NCBI GenBank assembly: GCA_023665145.1
Contig: JAMPEM010000022.1
Span: 1-33,255 of the forward strand
Length of the DNA: 33,255 nucleotides
Direction of reading: 5' to 3'
Origin: Bacteroides sp.
GTDB lineage: Bacteria; Bacteroidota; Bacteroidia; Bacteroidales; Muribaculaceae
In this document: in pieces, positions 23,053-31,362 of the stretch
How positions within the stretch are numbered: the first letter of the stretch is position 1
Layout of the letters: each line of letters opens with the position of its first letter
Translations under genes and position numbers: made by a program
The notes under the pieces: generated by a model
Told to the model about the DNA's origin: nothing
Databases searched by the model: none
The model's input: only the letters and a program-made list of their open reading frames with translations

Positions 23053-24285
23053 ATGAGAATACCAATATTTGCAGCTGTTCTATTGGTGACTTTCTCTGTA
23101 TTGATAGATTTCTATATATATGGATCCATCTGCAGAGCAAAGGGGAAAAAGTCTGTATGGTCGTGGGGATATTTAGTTTCCTCGTTACTGTTCTGGATAT
23201 TTTTGATTGTGGTTCTTTTACTTCCCAGACGCAACGCTGATGACAGTATTCATTCTGTGATGTGGATGTTGTACTCCTATATTTCTATCTATGTAGTTAA
23301 GATACTCTATGTGATCTTTTCTGCAGTCGGACTTTTCGGTTTTGTCAAAGGAAAAAGACCATGGCGCACCGGAATATATATAGGTCTCCCCTTAGGTTTA
23401 ATCTGTTTTGTCATTATGTGGTATGGTGCTACAATCGGGAGATCAAAACTGCAAGTGACCCGGGTAGTGGTGGAATCTCCCAAATTGCCTGAAGCGTTTA
23501 ACGGATACAGAATTGTACAATTCTCTGATGCCCATGTCGGGACATGGGGGAATGACACAGTATTTGTAAGTCGCATGATTGATACAATCAACGCCTTGCA
23601 TCCTGATGTAATATTCTTTACCGGAGATGTAGTCAACAGACGTACTTCAGAAATTGAACCATTTGTCAGCATACTCTCGCGACTCCATGCACCGGACGGT
23701 GTTTATTCTATTTTGGGTAATCATGATTATGGAGATTACATAGATTGGCAGAATAAGGATTTAAAGGATGCCAATATGCAGCAGATGTATCAAGTACAAA
23801 AAGAGATGGGATGGAAACTGCTTGATAACAGCCATGATTTTCTTGTAAAGGGTAATGACACCATTCCGGTGATTGGCGTTGGGAATTGGGGAGAGCCTCC
23901 TTTTAAACAGTATGGGAATCTAAAAAAGGCGTATCCCGAATCGCCGGATTCCAGCTTTAATGTCAACGATAATCGTTTTAAAATTCTTCTGAGTCATAAT
24001 CCTGAACATTGGAATCAGCATGTGTCAAAAGAGACCAACATAGATTTAACCCTTTCAGGTCATACTCACGCCATGCAATTTTTAATAAAGCTGGGATCTT
24101 TTAAATGGTCGCCGGCACAGTATATCTATAAGCAATGGGGAGGTCTTTACGAACGTCTCACTCAAGATGGGAAGCCTATAAGAATATATGTCAATATCGG
24201 GAGTGGTGAGGTAGGAATGCCATACAGAATAGGTGCAATCTCTGAAATAACTGAAATAACGTTAAAGTGTACGGAGGGCAAATGA
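23053..24285 (+). CDS. Membrane-anchored metallophosphoesterase
   Basis: A 410-residue protein with about four N-terminal hydrophobic helices in residues 4-135 and a calcineurin-type phosphoesterase domain from about 150. Metal-ligand motifs are complete: VQFSDAHVG, FFTGDVVN, LGNHDYGD, SHNPEHW and SGHTHAMQF. Relatives such as YkuE/YaeI act on lipid-linked phosphates, so a role in envelope lipid metabolism is plausible; the substrate is not shown by the sequence. Its last codon overlaps the start of the FolK-like gene (ATGA). Confidence 0.9.
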   Translation: MRIPIFAAVLLVTFSVLIDFYIYGSICRAKGKKSVWSWGYLVSSLLFWIFLIVVLLLPRRNADDSIHSVMWMLYSYISIYVVKILYVIFSAVGLFGFVKGKRPWRTGIYIGLPLGLICFVIMWYGATIGRSKLQVTRVVVESPKLPEAFNGYRIVQFSDAHVGTWGNDTVFVSRMIDTINALHPDVIFFTGDVVNRRTSEIEPFVSILSRLHAPDGVYSILGNHDYGDYIDWQNKDLKDANMQQMYQVQKEMGWKLLDNSHDFLVKGNDTIPVIGVGNWGEPPFKQYGNLKKAYPESPDSSFNVNDNRFKILLSHNPEHWNQHVSKETNIDLTLSGHTHAMQFLIKLGSFKWSPAQYIYKQWGGLYERLTQDGKPIRIYVNIGSGEVGMPYRIGAISEITEITLKCTEGK

Positions 24286-24677
24286 GTCGGGACGGGGATA
24301 TAATACTGATTAGTCTGGGAAGCAATTGTGGACAAAGGGAGAACAGCATATGCTCCGCTATAGAATGGCTGAAAAATAGGCTCGGAAATATAATATGTTC
24401 TGAAATATATGAAAGTGAGTCGATATCGAAGGATGGGAAAATGTATTTGAACTGTGTGGTTCAAGCCTTCCTGACCGGTGATATCGGTGAATTTGAAGCG
24501 GATTCAAAAGAATATGAACTTCAATCGGGTCGTGACAAAAGGGCAAGGGAAAATGGCGATGTACCGATAGATATCGATATAGTAGTGCATGGAAACAATG
24601 TGCTGCGGCCTAAGGACTATACTCAACAATTCTTTATACGAGGATTAAGGATGATTGAAGATAAGCTCAAATCATAA
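24282..24677 (+). CDS. Short, divergent FolK-like (HPPK) protein
   Basis: A 131-residue protein related to 6-hydroxymethyl-dihydropterin pyrophosphokinase, which transfers pyrophosphate from ATP in folate synthesis. ISLGSNCGQRENSICSAIEWL at the N-terminus and IDIDIVVHG (the two metal-binding Asp) match the family. However, the usual Pro-Arg before that motif is replaced (GDVPIDID), the IPHP histidine is not seen, and the protein is some 30 residues shorter than typical FolK. It may be a reduced but active enzyme or a degenerate paralogue. The start at 24282 overlaps the metallophosphoesterase stop by 4 bp; the ATG at 24267 is a less likely alternative. Confidence 0.75.
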   Translation: MSRDGDIILISLGSNCGQRENSICSAIEWLKNRLGNIICSEIYESESISKDGKMYLNCVVQAFLTGDIGEFEADSKEYELQSGRDKRARENGDVPIDIDIVVHGNNVLRPKDYTQQFFIRGLRMIEDKLKS

Positions 24678-24789
24678 AATAATCGGAAACCGGGATAATT
24701 TTGCTGACAAATATGATGTAACAGGCGTAGAAAATCGGTCTGAAAATCAAATTTTGCAATTATAAGCGTCCGGTTATAATTATTTTTTG

Positions 24790-24797
24790 TATTTTTG
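24790..24797 (+). promoter_or_regulatory. Possible -7 box of the endonuclease IV gene
   Basis: TATTTTTG fits TAnnTTTG, with a start site near 24804 and a leader of about 93 bases. No TTTG at the usual -33 distance. The 219-bp gap between the FolK-like gene and nfo holds this box, the hairpin at 24841-24861 and the TTAACGCAAATAAAA motif, and no gene. Confidence 0.4.
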
Positions 24798-24840
24798 CAA
24801 CAAATTGTAGTTAGCAGCAGTGAATTATATAGCCCATAAT

Positions 24841-24861
24841 TCTCTTTCAATGTGAAAGAGA
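24841..24861 (+). terminator. Perfect hairpin with short T tract before endonuclease IV
   Basis: TCTCTTTCA pairs perfectly with TGAAAGAGA around ATG, followed by TTTTATATT. It may end transcription from the folK side, or act as an attenuator in the nfo leader, since a possible promoter lies upstream at 24790-24797. Confidence 0.5.
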
Positions 24862-24873
24862 TTTTATATTGAT

Positions 24874-24888
24874 TTAACGCAAATAAAA
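24874..24888 (+). repeat. 15-bp motif shared by nfo and sugar-transporter leaders, copy 1
   Basis: TTAACGCAAATAAAA lies 8 bp before the nfo start. An identical copy is at 25768-25782, 22 bp before the transporter start. It may be an A-rich translation enhancer or an operator. Confidence 0.6.
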
Positions 24889-24896
24889 GAAACTGA

Positions 24897-25745
24897 ATGA
24901 AATATATAGGCGCGCATGTCAGCATATCGGGAGGTGTATCAAATGCACCATTGAGGGCTCATGAATTGGGCGCCAATGCATTTGCACTCTTTACCGGGTC
25001 AAGCAATAGATGGGTCACTAAGCCAATCTCCGAGAAGGAGTGTGAAAAGTTCAAGTCCAATTGCAAAAAGTTGGGTTATTCATCAGATGTTATACTCCCG
25101 CATGACAACTTCCTGATTAATCTTGGCAGTCCCGATAAAGAAAAGCTTGCAATGTCGAGGAAATCGTTCGACGATGAAATCTCAAGATGCATGCAATTGG
25201 GACTTAAAATGTTAAATTTTCATCCCGGCAGTCATCTTAAATTAATTTCAGAACAGGAATGTCTTAATCGAATAGCAGACTCCTTGAATATGGCATTGGA
25301 AAAATCTGAAGGTGTGACAGCGGTGCTTGAGAACACAGCAGGTCAAGGGTCAAATCTCGGATATGAATTTGAGCAGCTTGCTTATATCATAGACCGTGTG
25401 GAGGATAAAAGTAGAATAGGTGTATGTATAGACACCTGTCATGCTTATTCAGCCGGATATGATTTGGCAACCGAATCAGGATATGAGAAGACTTGGAGAG
25501 ATTTTCAAGAGATAATAGGGTTTAAATATCTCAAAGGGATGCATCTTAATGATGATAAACGGGAACTGGACTCAAGAATTGACCGACATGCTTCAATAGG
25601 AGAAGGCACCCTTGGAATGGATTTTTTTGTAAGATTGATGCAAGACCCCAGATTTGACAATATACCGCTTATTTTAGAGACTCCTGATGAGTCTCTATGG
25701 CCTCAGGAGATAGAAATGCTTCGTAAAGAAGCGTCTGTCTGTTAA
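24897..25745 (+). CDS. nfo: Endonuclease IV (deoxyribonuclease IV)
   Basis: A 282-residue AP endonuclease of the Nfo/Apn1 family, which cuts DNA at abasic sites in base-excision repair using three zinc ions. Expected metal-site motifs are all seen in order: [105 protein letters not shown] and LILETPD. Length matches Escherichia coli Nfo. It has its own possible promoter and a hairpin in the leader. Confidence 0.96.
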   Translation: MKYIGAHVSISGGVSNAPLRAHELGANAFALFTGSSNRWVTKPISEKECEKFKSNCKKLGYSSDVILPHDNFLINLGSPDKEKLAMSRKSFDDEISRCMQLGLKMLNFHPGSHLKLISEQECLNRIADSLNMALEKSEGVTAVLENTAGQGSNLGYEFEQLAYIIDRVEDKSRIGVCIDTCHAYSAGYDLATESGYEKTWRDFQEIIGFKYLKGMHLNDDKRELDSRIDRHASIGEGTLGMDFFVRLMQDPRFDNIPLILETPDESLWPQEIEMLRKEASVC

Positions 25746-25767
25746 ACCCGATAATAAATAGACGAAA

Positions 25768-25782
25768 TTAACGCAAATAAAA
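25768..25782 (+). repeat. 15-bp motif shared by nfo and sugar-transporter leaders, copy 2
   Basis: Identical to 24874-24888. It lies in the 59-bp gap between nfo and the transporter gene, which shows no recognisable promoter box. Confidence 0.6.
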
Positions 25783-25804
25783 CATATACCTTATTCGTAT
25801 TAGG

Positions 25805-27643
25805 ATGAAAACCAAACCTGATTTAAGTTTCTGGAAATTATGGAATCTAAGTTTTGGATTCTTTGGTGTTCAGATTGCATACGCTCTTCAGAGCGCGAAT
25901 GTATCGCGTATCTTTGCCACTATTGGCGCAGATCCGCACGATTTGAGCTACTTTTGGATTTTACCACCATTGATGGGGTTGATAGTTCAGCCACTTGTCG
26001 GAGCTGCCAGTGATAAGACCTGGACACGTTTTGGCCGTCGCCTTCCATATTTGATTGTAGGAGCTTTAGTGGCTGTTCTTGTCATGTGTCTTTTACCTAA
26101 TGCCGGCAGTTTTGGATTGACTGTTTCGAGCGCAATTCTTGTAGGATTAATAGCACTGATGCTTCTTGACACGTCCATCAATATGGCAATGCAACCCTTC
26201 AAGATGCTTGTCGGTGACATGGTGAATGAGAAGCAAAAGGGTCTGGCATATTCGATTCAGAGCTTTCTTTGTAACGCCGGGTCTATTATCGGATTTATTT
26301 TTCCGTTCTGTCTGGCTTGGGTGGGGCTGAAAAGTACTGCACCACAGGGTGTTGTTCCTCAAACAGTTATATGGTCGTTCTATCTTGGAGCTGCAATTTT
26401 GCTTTTGTGTGTGCTTTATTCACTTGTCAAAATTAAAGAGTGGCCTCCGAAACTATATAATGAGTATAACGGAATAACGGATGAACCCAAGGATGGTAAG
26501 AAGGAGAAAACTAACCTTATCAAGCTTTTGATAAAAGCACCCGCTACATTCTGGACTGTCGGTCTTGTGCAATTTTTCTGTTGGTTTGCATTCCTCTTTA
26601 TGTGGACTTACACTAATGGTACTGTGGCAAAAAATGCCTTCCATGCGCCTGAGATAGAGAAAATCGTGGGTGTTTCAGACAACAATCATCTATATTCTGC
26701 CAAATATTTGTTGATAAAAGATACGGTTCCAATCGTAGAGAATGGGCAGGCACTCATTGAGGGTATAGAGATAGGTGGTGTATTCCATCCGGCACAGACT
26801 GTTGTGATAAATGGTAATGATACAATTATAAAAGATCATAAGGTGGAATTTAACGAGCAGGGTTATCCCAAAACTGTGTTTGGAAAACCATTTGCGCAGC
26901 CTTCTGACAAAATATCTGTTGATGGAAAGGAAATACCGATTACCGGGGAAGTTTATGCAAAGGATTATTTAAGCAACATAAAGGGAGGTTTTCGCCTTAC
27001 AGAGGCGGGGATTGCGGCTCGTGATCATCAGACAGGCAAGATGGTGGTGGAAGATGCCACAACACATATGATAGCAGATGCCAACGCAGCAAAATTCGAG
27101 ACAAAGATAGACCTTAATACGGCGTCACACCAATATAGTGAGGCCGGGGATTGGGTCGGCATCCTGTTTGCAGTACAGGCCATCGGCTCTGTGCTTTGGG
27201 CTGTAGTGCTTCCTCGATTCCGCAGCCGTAAATTCTCGTATTCACTCAGCCTTGTTCTTGGTGGAATCGGATTTGTGCTTGCCGCTCTGATATCCAATCA
27301 GTATCTATTATGTATTCCTTTTGTATTGATAGGATGTGCATGGGCAGCGATGCTTGCTTGGCCGTTTACAATCCTGACCAATTCTCTAACAGGGGGGAAT
27401 ATTGGATCGTATCTTGGGTTGTTCAATTGTTCAATCTGTATTCCTCAGATAATTGGTGCATTGGCAGGTGGTTGGATTTTGGGATTGTTCAGTGTGCCGG
27501 GGCAGCTTGCACCTCAATATATAATGATGATAATAGCCGGAATATCATTGTGTGTGGGAGCATTCTGTGTCACATTCATTAAGGAAGGGAAAGGAGATGA
27601 AAAGCCGGAAGAGAATTTCGGAGCTCCGGAAGATGCCATTTGA
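25805..27643 (+). CDS. SLC45/GPH-like sugar transporter with large inserted loop
   Basis: A 612-residue member of the major facilitator superfamily, similar to SLC45/sucrose-type sugar:cation symporters. The N-terminal half has the loop signature AASDKTWTRFGRRLPYL at about residues 67-83, and helices fill both halves. Between the halves, after FMWTYTNGTVAKNAFHAPEI at about residue 265, there is a polar stretch to about 445 before helices resume at DWVGILFAVQA. Most such carriers are about 450 residues, so the insertion of roughly 170 residues accounts for the extra length. Substrate is probably a di- or oligosaccharide, but no sugar-degrading gene is adjacent. The gene is monocistronic, ending in a hairpin at 27670-27700. 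Confidence 0.87.
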   Translation: MKTKPDLSFWKLWNLSFGFFGVQIAYALQSANVSRIFATIGADPHDLSYFWILPPLMGLIVQPLVGAASDKTWTRFGRRLPYLIVGALVAVLVMCLLPNAGSFGLTVSSAILVGLIALMLLDTSINMAMQPFKMLVGDMVNEKQKGLAYSIQSFLCNAGSIIGFIFPFCLAWVGLKSTAPQGVVPQTVIWSFYLGAAILLLCVLYSLVKIKEWPPKLYNEYNGITDEPKDGKKEKTNLIKLLIKAPATFWTVGLVQFFCWFAFLFMWTYTNGTVAKNAFHAPEIEKIVGVSDNNHLYSAKYLLIKDTVPIVENGQALIEGIEIGGVFHPAQTVVINGNDTIIKDHKVEFNEQGYPKTVFGKPFAQPSDKISVDGKEIPITGEVYAKDYLSNIKGGFRLTEAGIAARDHQTGKMVVEDATTHMIADANAAKFETKIDLNTASHQYSEAGDWVGILFAVQAIGSVLWAVVLPRFRSRKFSYSLSLVLGGIGFVLAALISNQYLLCIPFVLIGCAWAAMLAWPFTILTNSLTGGNIGSYLGLFNCSICIPQIIGALAGGWILGLFSVPGQLAPQYIMMIIAGISLCVGAFCVTFIKEGKGDEKPEENFGAPEDAI

Positions 27644-27669
27644 TCAAAGATAATAAGAACAGATTATAG

Positions 27670-27700
27670 TCGGGAATTCATATTTTATATGGATTCCCGA
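27670..27700 (+). terminator. Terminator-like hairpin after the sugar transporter
   Basis: TCGGGAATTCATAT (27670-27683) pairs with 27687-27700 in a 14-bp stem with one T-G wobble and a 3-base loop. The following TGTATCTTTCC is a poor U tract, so it may terminate only partly or stabilise the 3' end. Confidence 0.6.
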
Positions 27701-27769
27701 TGTATCTTTCCAGTTATTCAAAGTATGTAATGTTTTGATATTGGTGTTTGATCGGAACGCAAAAAAACA

Positions 27770-27801
27770 TTTGTTTAATAAGATGTTTTTTTGTAATTTT
27801 G
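27770..27801 (+). promoter_or_regulatory. Promoter of the aspartate kinase gene
   Basis: TTTG (27770-27773), 20 bp, then TAATTTTG (27794-27801): an exact match to the Bacteroidetes consensus. Start of transcription near 27808, giving a leader of about 31 bases. A perfect 10-bp inverted repeat (AAAAAAACAT at 27761-27770, ATGTTTTTTT at 27783-27792) overlaps the -33 box and spacer. Confidence 0.75.
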
Positions 27802-27838
27802 CATTTAGGATTTACGCAATACCGTATAATAAAATTTT

Positions 27839-29203
27839 ATGAAGGTACTAAAATTCGGGGGCACATCCGTAGGCACTTCAGAAAGCCTGAAAAATGTAAA
27901 AGCCATAGTCGAAGGGCTTAACGAGAAAGCGGTCGTGATAGTTTCAGCACTTGGCGGACTTACTGATAAACTTATTTCCACTGCACGCATGGCTGCTGAT
28001 GGTAATTGCGGCTATCGTGAAGAGATGGAAGGTATTCGTCTTAGGCATCATAATATAGTGAATGAAGTTATCGAACCTGCCAAGCGAGAAGAGGTGTTTT
28101 CTCTAATAAATCCTCTGTTGGATGAACTCGAACGAAATTATGACGGTATATCATTAATCGGAGCTCTTCCAGACAAGACTCTTGACGTAGTGGTAAGTTT
28201 CGGTGAAAGAATATCAAGCATAATAGTCAGCAGGCTTATAAAAAATGCCCGCCATTTTAATTCACTTGAATATATCAAAACTGAAAAATGGTTTAATAAA
28301 AATATAGCTGATGCAGAATTGACAGATTCTCTTATTCGCCAAACATTCAATTCAGAATTTGATATAGCTGTGGCGGGAGGATTTATCTCAACGGATAGAG
28401 AATCAGGTGAAATTACCAATCTCGGAAGAGGGGGAAGTGATTATACAGCAGCACTCATCGCCGCATCGATGAATGCATCTGTGCTTGAAATATGGACAGA
28501 TGTGGATGGATTTATGACAGCCGATCCGAGGATTATCCCCGGTGCTTATGTTGTGAATCACATGACATTTATTGAAAGTATGGAGCTTTGCAGTTTTGGA
28601 GCCAAAGTGATTTATCCTCCAACGATATATCCCGTTTTCCATAAAAATATCCCTATAAGAATATTAAACACATTCCATCCGGAAGCTGCCGGGACATGGA
28701 TTACAGATTCCTCTCGTCCGGATGATATACCAATCAAGGGAATATCGGCTGTACGCAACACATCACTTGTGGAAATTTGGGGAGAGTATGCCTCCAATGT
28801 TGCTGAAATCAATTCCAGATCGTTCAATGCGCTTGCCAAAAATGGCGTTAACGTATTTTTGGTAAAGCAGCCGGACGAGGATGAGCAGGTATTTGCTTTT
28901 GCAGTTGGAACATCCGATCTCGAGAATGCACTTAAAGTGGTGGAAGAGGAGTTTGCCCCGGAAATAACATCCGGACAAATTACTGAGACTCGTGCCATAC
29001 CGGAATTGGCTACTCTTGCATTAGTTGGAGAAAATATCCATACATTACCCAGAGTGAAAGGACGTCTGTTTAATACTTTGCAGCGAGATGGAATAGATGT
29101 GCTTGCGTCATCGGCCGGAGCATCGCAAACCACAATTTCCTTTGTAATAGCGGAAGCGGATGTGACAAGGGCACTTCAACTTGCGCATCAATCTTTTTTT
29201 TAA
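27839..29203 (+). CDS. lysC: Aspartate kinase, monofunctional
   Basis: A 454-residue aspartokinase, which phosphorylates aspartate as the first step toward lysine, threonine, methionine and diaminopimelate. The N-terminal KFGGTSVG (residues 5-12) is the catalytic signature, with VSALGGLTDKL, LGRGGSDYTAAL and IWTDVDGFMTADPR further on. The C-terminal 150 residues fit two ACT-type regulatory domains (ALVGENIHTLPRVKGRLFNT), so feedback inhibition by an end product is likely, but which one cannot be read. No homoserine dehydrogenase domain is fused. The gene has a good promoter and lies 57 bp before engB. Confidence 0.94.
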   Translation: MKVLKFGGTSVGTSESLKNVKAIVEGLNEKAVVIVSALGGLTDKLISTARMAADGNCGYREEMEGIRLRHHNIVNEVIEPAKREEVFSLINPLLDELERNYDGISLIGALPDKTLDVVVSFGERISSIIVSRLIKNARHFNSLEYIKTEKWFNKNIADAELTDSLIRQTFNSEFDIAVAGGFISTDRESGEITNLGRGGSDYTAALIAASMNASVLEIWTDVDGFMTADPRIIPGAYVVNHMTFIESMELCSFGAKVIYPPTIYPVFHKNIPIRILNTFHPEAAGTWITDSSRPDDIPIKGISAVRNTSLVEIWGEYASNVAEINSRSFNALAKNGVNVFLVKQPDEDEQVFAFAVGTSDLENALKVVEEEFAPEITSGQITETRAIPELATLALVGENIHTLPRVKGRLFNTLQRDGIDVLASSAGASQTTISFVIAEADVTRALQLAHQSFF

Positions 29204-29250
29204 GATTGATTGGAAACATTGTTATTGATTGATTGTTAATAACACAAAAC

Positions 29251-29259
29251 AAGGAGGAG
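29251..29259 (+). promoter_or_regulatory. Strong Shine-Dalgarno site for engB
   Basis: AAGGAGGAG lies immediately before the ATG at 29261; the GGAGG core is only 3 bp from the start, closer than ideal. It is one of three strong Shine-Dalgarno matches noticed before genes in the window. Confidence 0.5.
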
Positions 29260-29260
29260 T

Positions 29261-29896
29261 ATGGAAATTAAGAATGCTAAATATTTGATCAGTAATGCGG
29301 ATGTAAAAAAATGTCCTGAAACAGACGTTCCCGAATATGCATTTATAGGGAGATCGAATGTTGGAAAATCATCGCTGATAAATATGCTGTGCCGTAACAA
29401 ATCTTTGGCAAAAACATCACAAAAACCCGGCAAAACGTTATTGATAAATCATTTTTCAATAAATGACGGGAAATGGTATATTGTTGACCTGCCCGGATAT
29501 GGTTATGCGGCAAGGGGGAAAGGTCAACGGGAGCAATTCAGCAAGATAATAGAATCGTATATATTGAACAGGTCTCAGATGACATGTCTTTTTGTGTTAA
29601 TCGATATCAGACACGATCCGCAAAAGATTGATGTTGAATTTCTTGATTGGCTTGGCGAGAATGACGTTTCGTTTGCAATAGTATTTACCAAGGCTGACAA
29701 GCTCGGTCCTAACGCAGGAGAAAAAAAGGTTGCTGCCTATAAGAAATTTCTGCATCTGCATTGGGAAGAACTTCCTCCTATCTTTATTACATCTTCAGAA
29801 AAGAGTAAAGGAAGAGATGAGCTTTTGGATTATATCGACTCTATTAACAAAGAGATTGCCAAATGTGATACATCTAATCCCCCGAGAGAACCGTAA
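29261..29896 (+). CDS. engB: EngB/YsxC ribosome-assembly GTPase
   Basis: A 211-residue GTPase of the YihA/YsxC/EngB family that helps assemble the large ribosomal subunit. All G motifs are present: G1 [10 protein letters not shown] at about residues 30-39, G3 [12 protein letters not shown]4 FTKADK, and a G5-like TSSEKSKGR. Length is normal. It follows lysC by 57 bp and could be co-transcribed with it. The intervening region has a 7-bp inverted repeat (TGTTATT / AATAACA) of no clear role. Confidence 0.95.
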   Translation: MEIKNAKYLISNADVKKCPETDVPEYAFIGRSNVGKSSLINMLCRNKSLAKTSQKPGKTLLINHFSINDGKWYIVDLPGYGYAARGKGQREQFSKIIESYILNRSQMTCLFVLIDIRHDPQKIDVEFLDWLGENDVSFAIVFTKADKLGPNAGEKKVAAYKKFLHLHWEELPPIFITSSEKSKGRDELLDYIDSINKEIAKCDTSNPPREP

Positions 29897-29972
29897 TACA
29901 GTATTTGCCTAAAAGGTAGAATCGTATAAATGTTAAAAAACTTTTAATTATATTCTGCCGATAACCTGAACC

Positions 29973-30929
29973 ATGAAAACCGTTACCTTACTCATACCAT
30001 GTTATAATGAAGAAGAAGCTTTGCCACATTTTTACAAAAAGATTCAAGAAGTGGTCAAAGAGCTTTCAAATTCATATAGATTTGAATTTCTTTTCATTAA
30101 TGACGGATCTTCAGACAAAACTCTTGATATTTTAAGAAAATATGCAGCACATGATAATAGGGTGAGGTGTATTGATATGTCTCGCAACTATGGGAAAGAG
30201 ATTGGGATGTTAGCCGGTTTTGATCATGCGTCCGGTGATTGTGTTATAACTATTGATGCAGATCTTCAAGAGCCTCCGGAGCTTATTTCAGAAATGTTGT
30301 CCGAATGGGAAAATGGAGCATCTGATGTATATGGACGCAGAAGACATAGATCACAAAGCATAGCGAAGAAGGCATCGTCAAGATTTTATCACAAGCTTTT
30401 AAGCAATGTATCTGATGTTGAATTGTCGGATGATGCCGGTGATTTCCGACTCCTTGACAGGAAATGCGTAAATGCACTTAAATCAATGCGCGAAAGCCAA
30501 CGTTATACCAAAGGTATGTATGATTGGATTGGTTTCCGCAAAACACCGGTTGATTACGATATATCACCGAGAATAGCCGGTTCTACAAAATGGACATTAC
30601 CAAAGCTCATACATCTGGCGGCTGACGGAATCATGAGTCATTCTGTTATGCCCCTGAGACTTGCAAGTTTTGCAGGAATGATAATATCAATTTGTGCATT
30701 TATTTATCTTGCATATGTAGTGATAAAGTCCATCTGTTGGGGAGATCGAGTGGCAGGTTATCCATCATTGATGGCGGTAATACTTTTTCTGGGTGGCTTT
30801 ATCTTGTTGGCACTCGGTATTATAGGGGAATATCTCGGCAGAATATTTTTGGAGACGAAGCATAGGCCGGTATATTTTGTAAATGAAGTTATAGGACAGA
30901 ATGCAGACAACAATACAAGGAGTGCGTAA
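29973..30929 (+). CDS. GtrB-type family 2 glycosyltransferase
   Basis: A 318-residue inner-membrane glycosyltransferase. The GT-A domain begins TLLIPCYNEEEALP and carries FINDGSSDKT and TIDADLQEPPEL with the metal-binding Asp residues. Two C-terminal transmembrane helices are at about residues 229-251 and 262-287. This is the layout of enzymes that move a sugar from a nucleotide donor to undecaprenyl phosphate (GtrB, DPM1-like). The next gene encodes a GtrA-like protein, thought to flip such lipid-linked sugars, so the two probably act together in decorating a surface glycan. The genes overlap by 29 bp. Confidence 0.92.
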   Translation: MKTVTLLIPCYNEEEALPHFYKKIQEVVKELSNSYRFEFLFINDGSSDKTLDILRKYAAHDNRVRCIDMSRNYGKEIGMLAGFDHASGDCVITIDADLQEPPELISEMLSEWENGASDVYGRRRHRSQSIAKKASSRFYHKLLSNVSDVELSDDAGDFRLLDRKCVNALKSMRESQRYTKGMYDWIGFRKTPVDYDISPRIAGSTKWTLPKLIHLAADGIMSHSVMPLRLASFAGMIISICAFIYLAYVVIKSICWGDRVAGYPSLMAVILFLGGFILLALGIIGEYLGRIFLETKHRPVYFVNEVIGQNADNNTRSA

Positions 30930-31344
30930 GGTAAAAAATATCGTAAAAGGAGATAGTAAATGGAGTGAATTAATACGCTTCGGACTTGTAGGCGGTGTGG
31001 CTACCATTCTTCAATATATAATTTATGTTGTCTTTGTAGATGTAGTAAAAGTCCCGGCAGTACCCTCTACGCTCATTTCCTACGCGATATCATTTATATA
31101 TAACTATATTGCTTCTTCGCTTTTTACATTTCGTAAAAAGCCCAATACCCGCAATGCTTTGGGTTTCATAGCAAGTCATGCGTTAAATATGGGATTGCAG
31201 ACAGGAATTGTGGCTATATTTAAGGGAATTACAGGACCTTCTTTGGCATTGCTTCCCGCTTTTGCAATCTGTATTCCCGTTAATTTTTTACTTGTAAGAT
31301 TTGTTTTTAACAACGAATTTTTCTGCAAAGAGAAGTCCTCTTAA
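30901..31344 (+). CDS. GtrA-family membrane protein
   Basis: A 147-residue protein with four predicted membrane helices in residues 25-140 and the GtrA signature RFGLVGGVATILQYIIYVVF near the N-terminus and SYAISFIYNYIASSLFTFR in the middle. GtrA proteins are believed to flip undecaprenyl-phosphate-linked sugars across the inner membrane. The start at 30901 overlaps the glycosyltransferase gene by 29 bp; a GTG at 30922 is a possible alternative. The stop lies 18 bp from the convergent transporter gene's stop, with a weak terminator between. Confidence 0.9.
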   Translation: MQTTIQGVRKVKNIVKGDSKWSELIRFGLVGGVATILQYIIYVVFVDVVKVPAVPSTLISYAISFIYNYIASSLFTFRKKPNTRNALGFIASHALNMGLQTGIVAIFKGITGPSLALLPAFAICIPVNFLLVRFVFNNEFFCKEKSS

Positions 31345-31358
31345 GGATGTTTTTTTTA
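31336..31358 (+). terminator. Weak terminator after the GtrA gene
   Basis: TCCT-CTTA-AGGA (31336-31347) is a short stem followed by TG and eight T. The stem is only 4 bp, so termination would be weak. A longer CTTAAG repeat pair (31340-31345, 31362-31367) could serve both strands. Confidence 0.35.
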
Positions 31359-31362
31359 ATTC

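Noticed and set aside
28612..29133. 173-codon open frame opposite lysC
   Set aside because: Shadow of the ACT-domain coding region; no recognisable motif.
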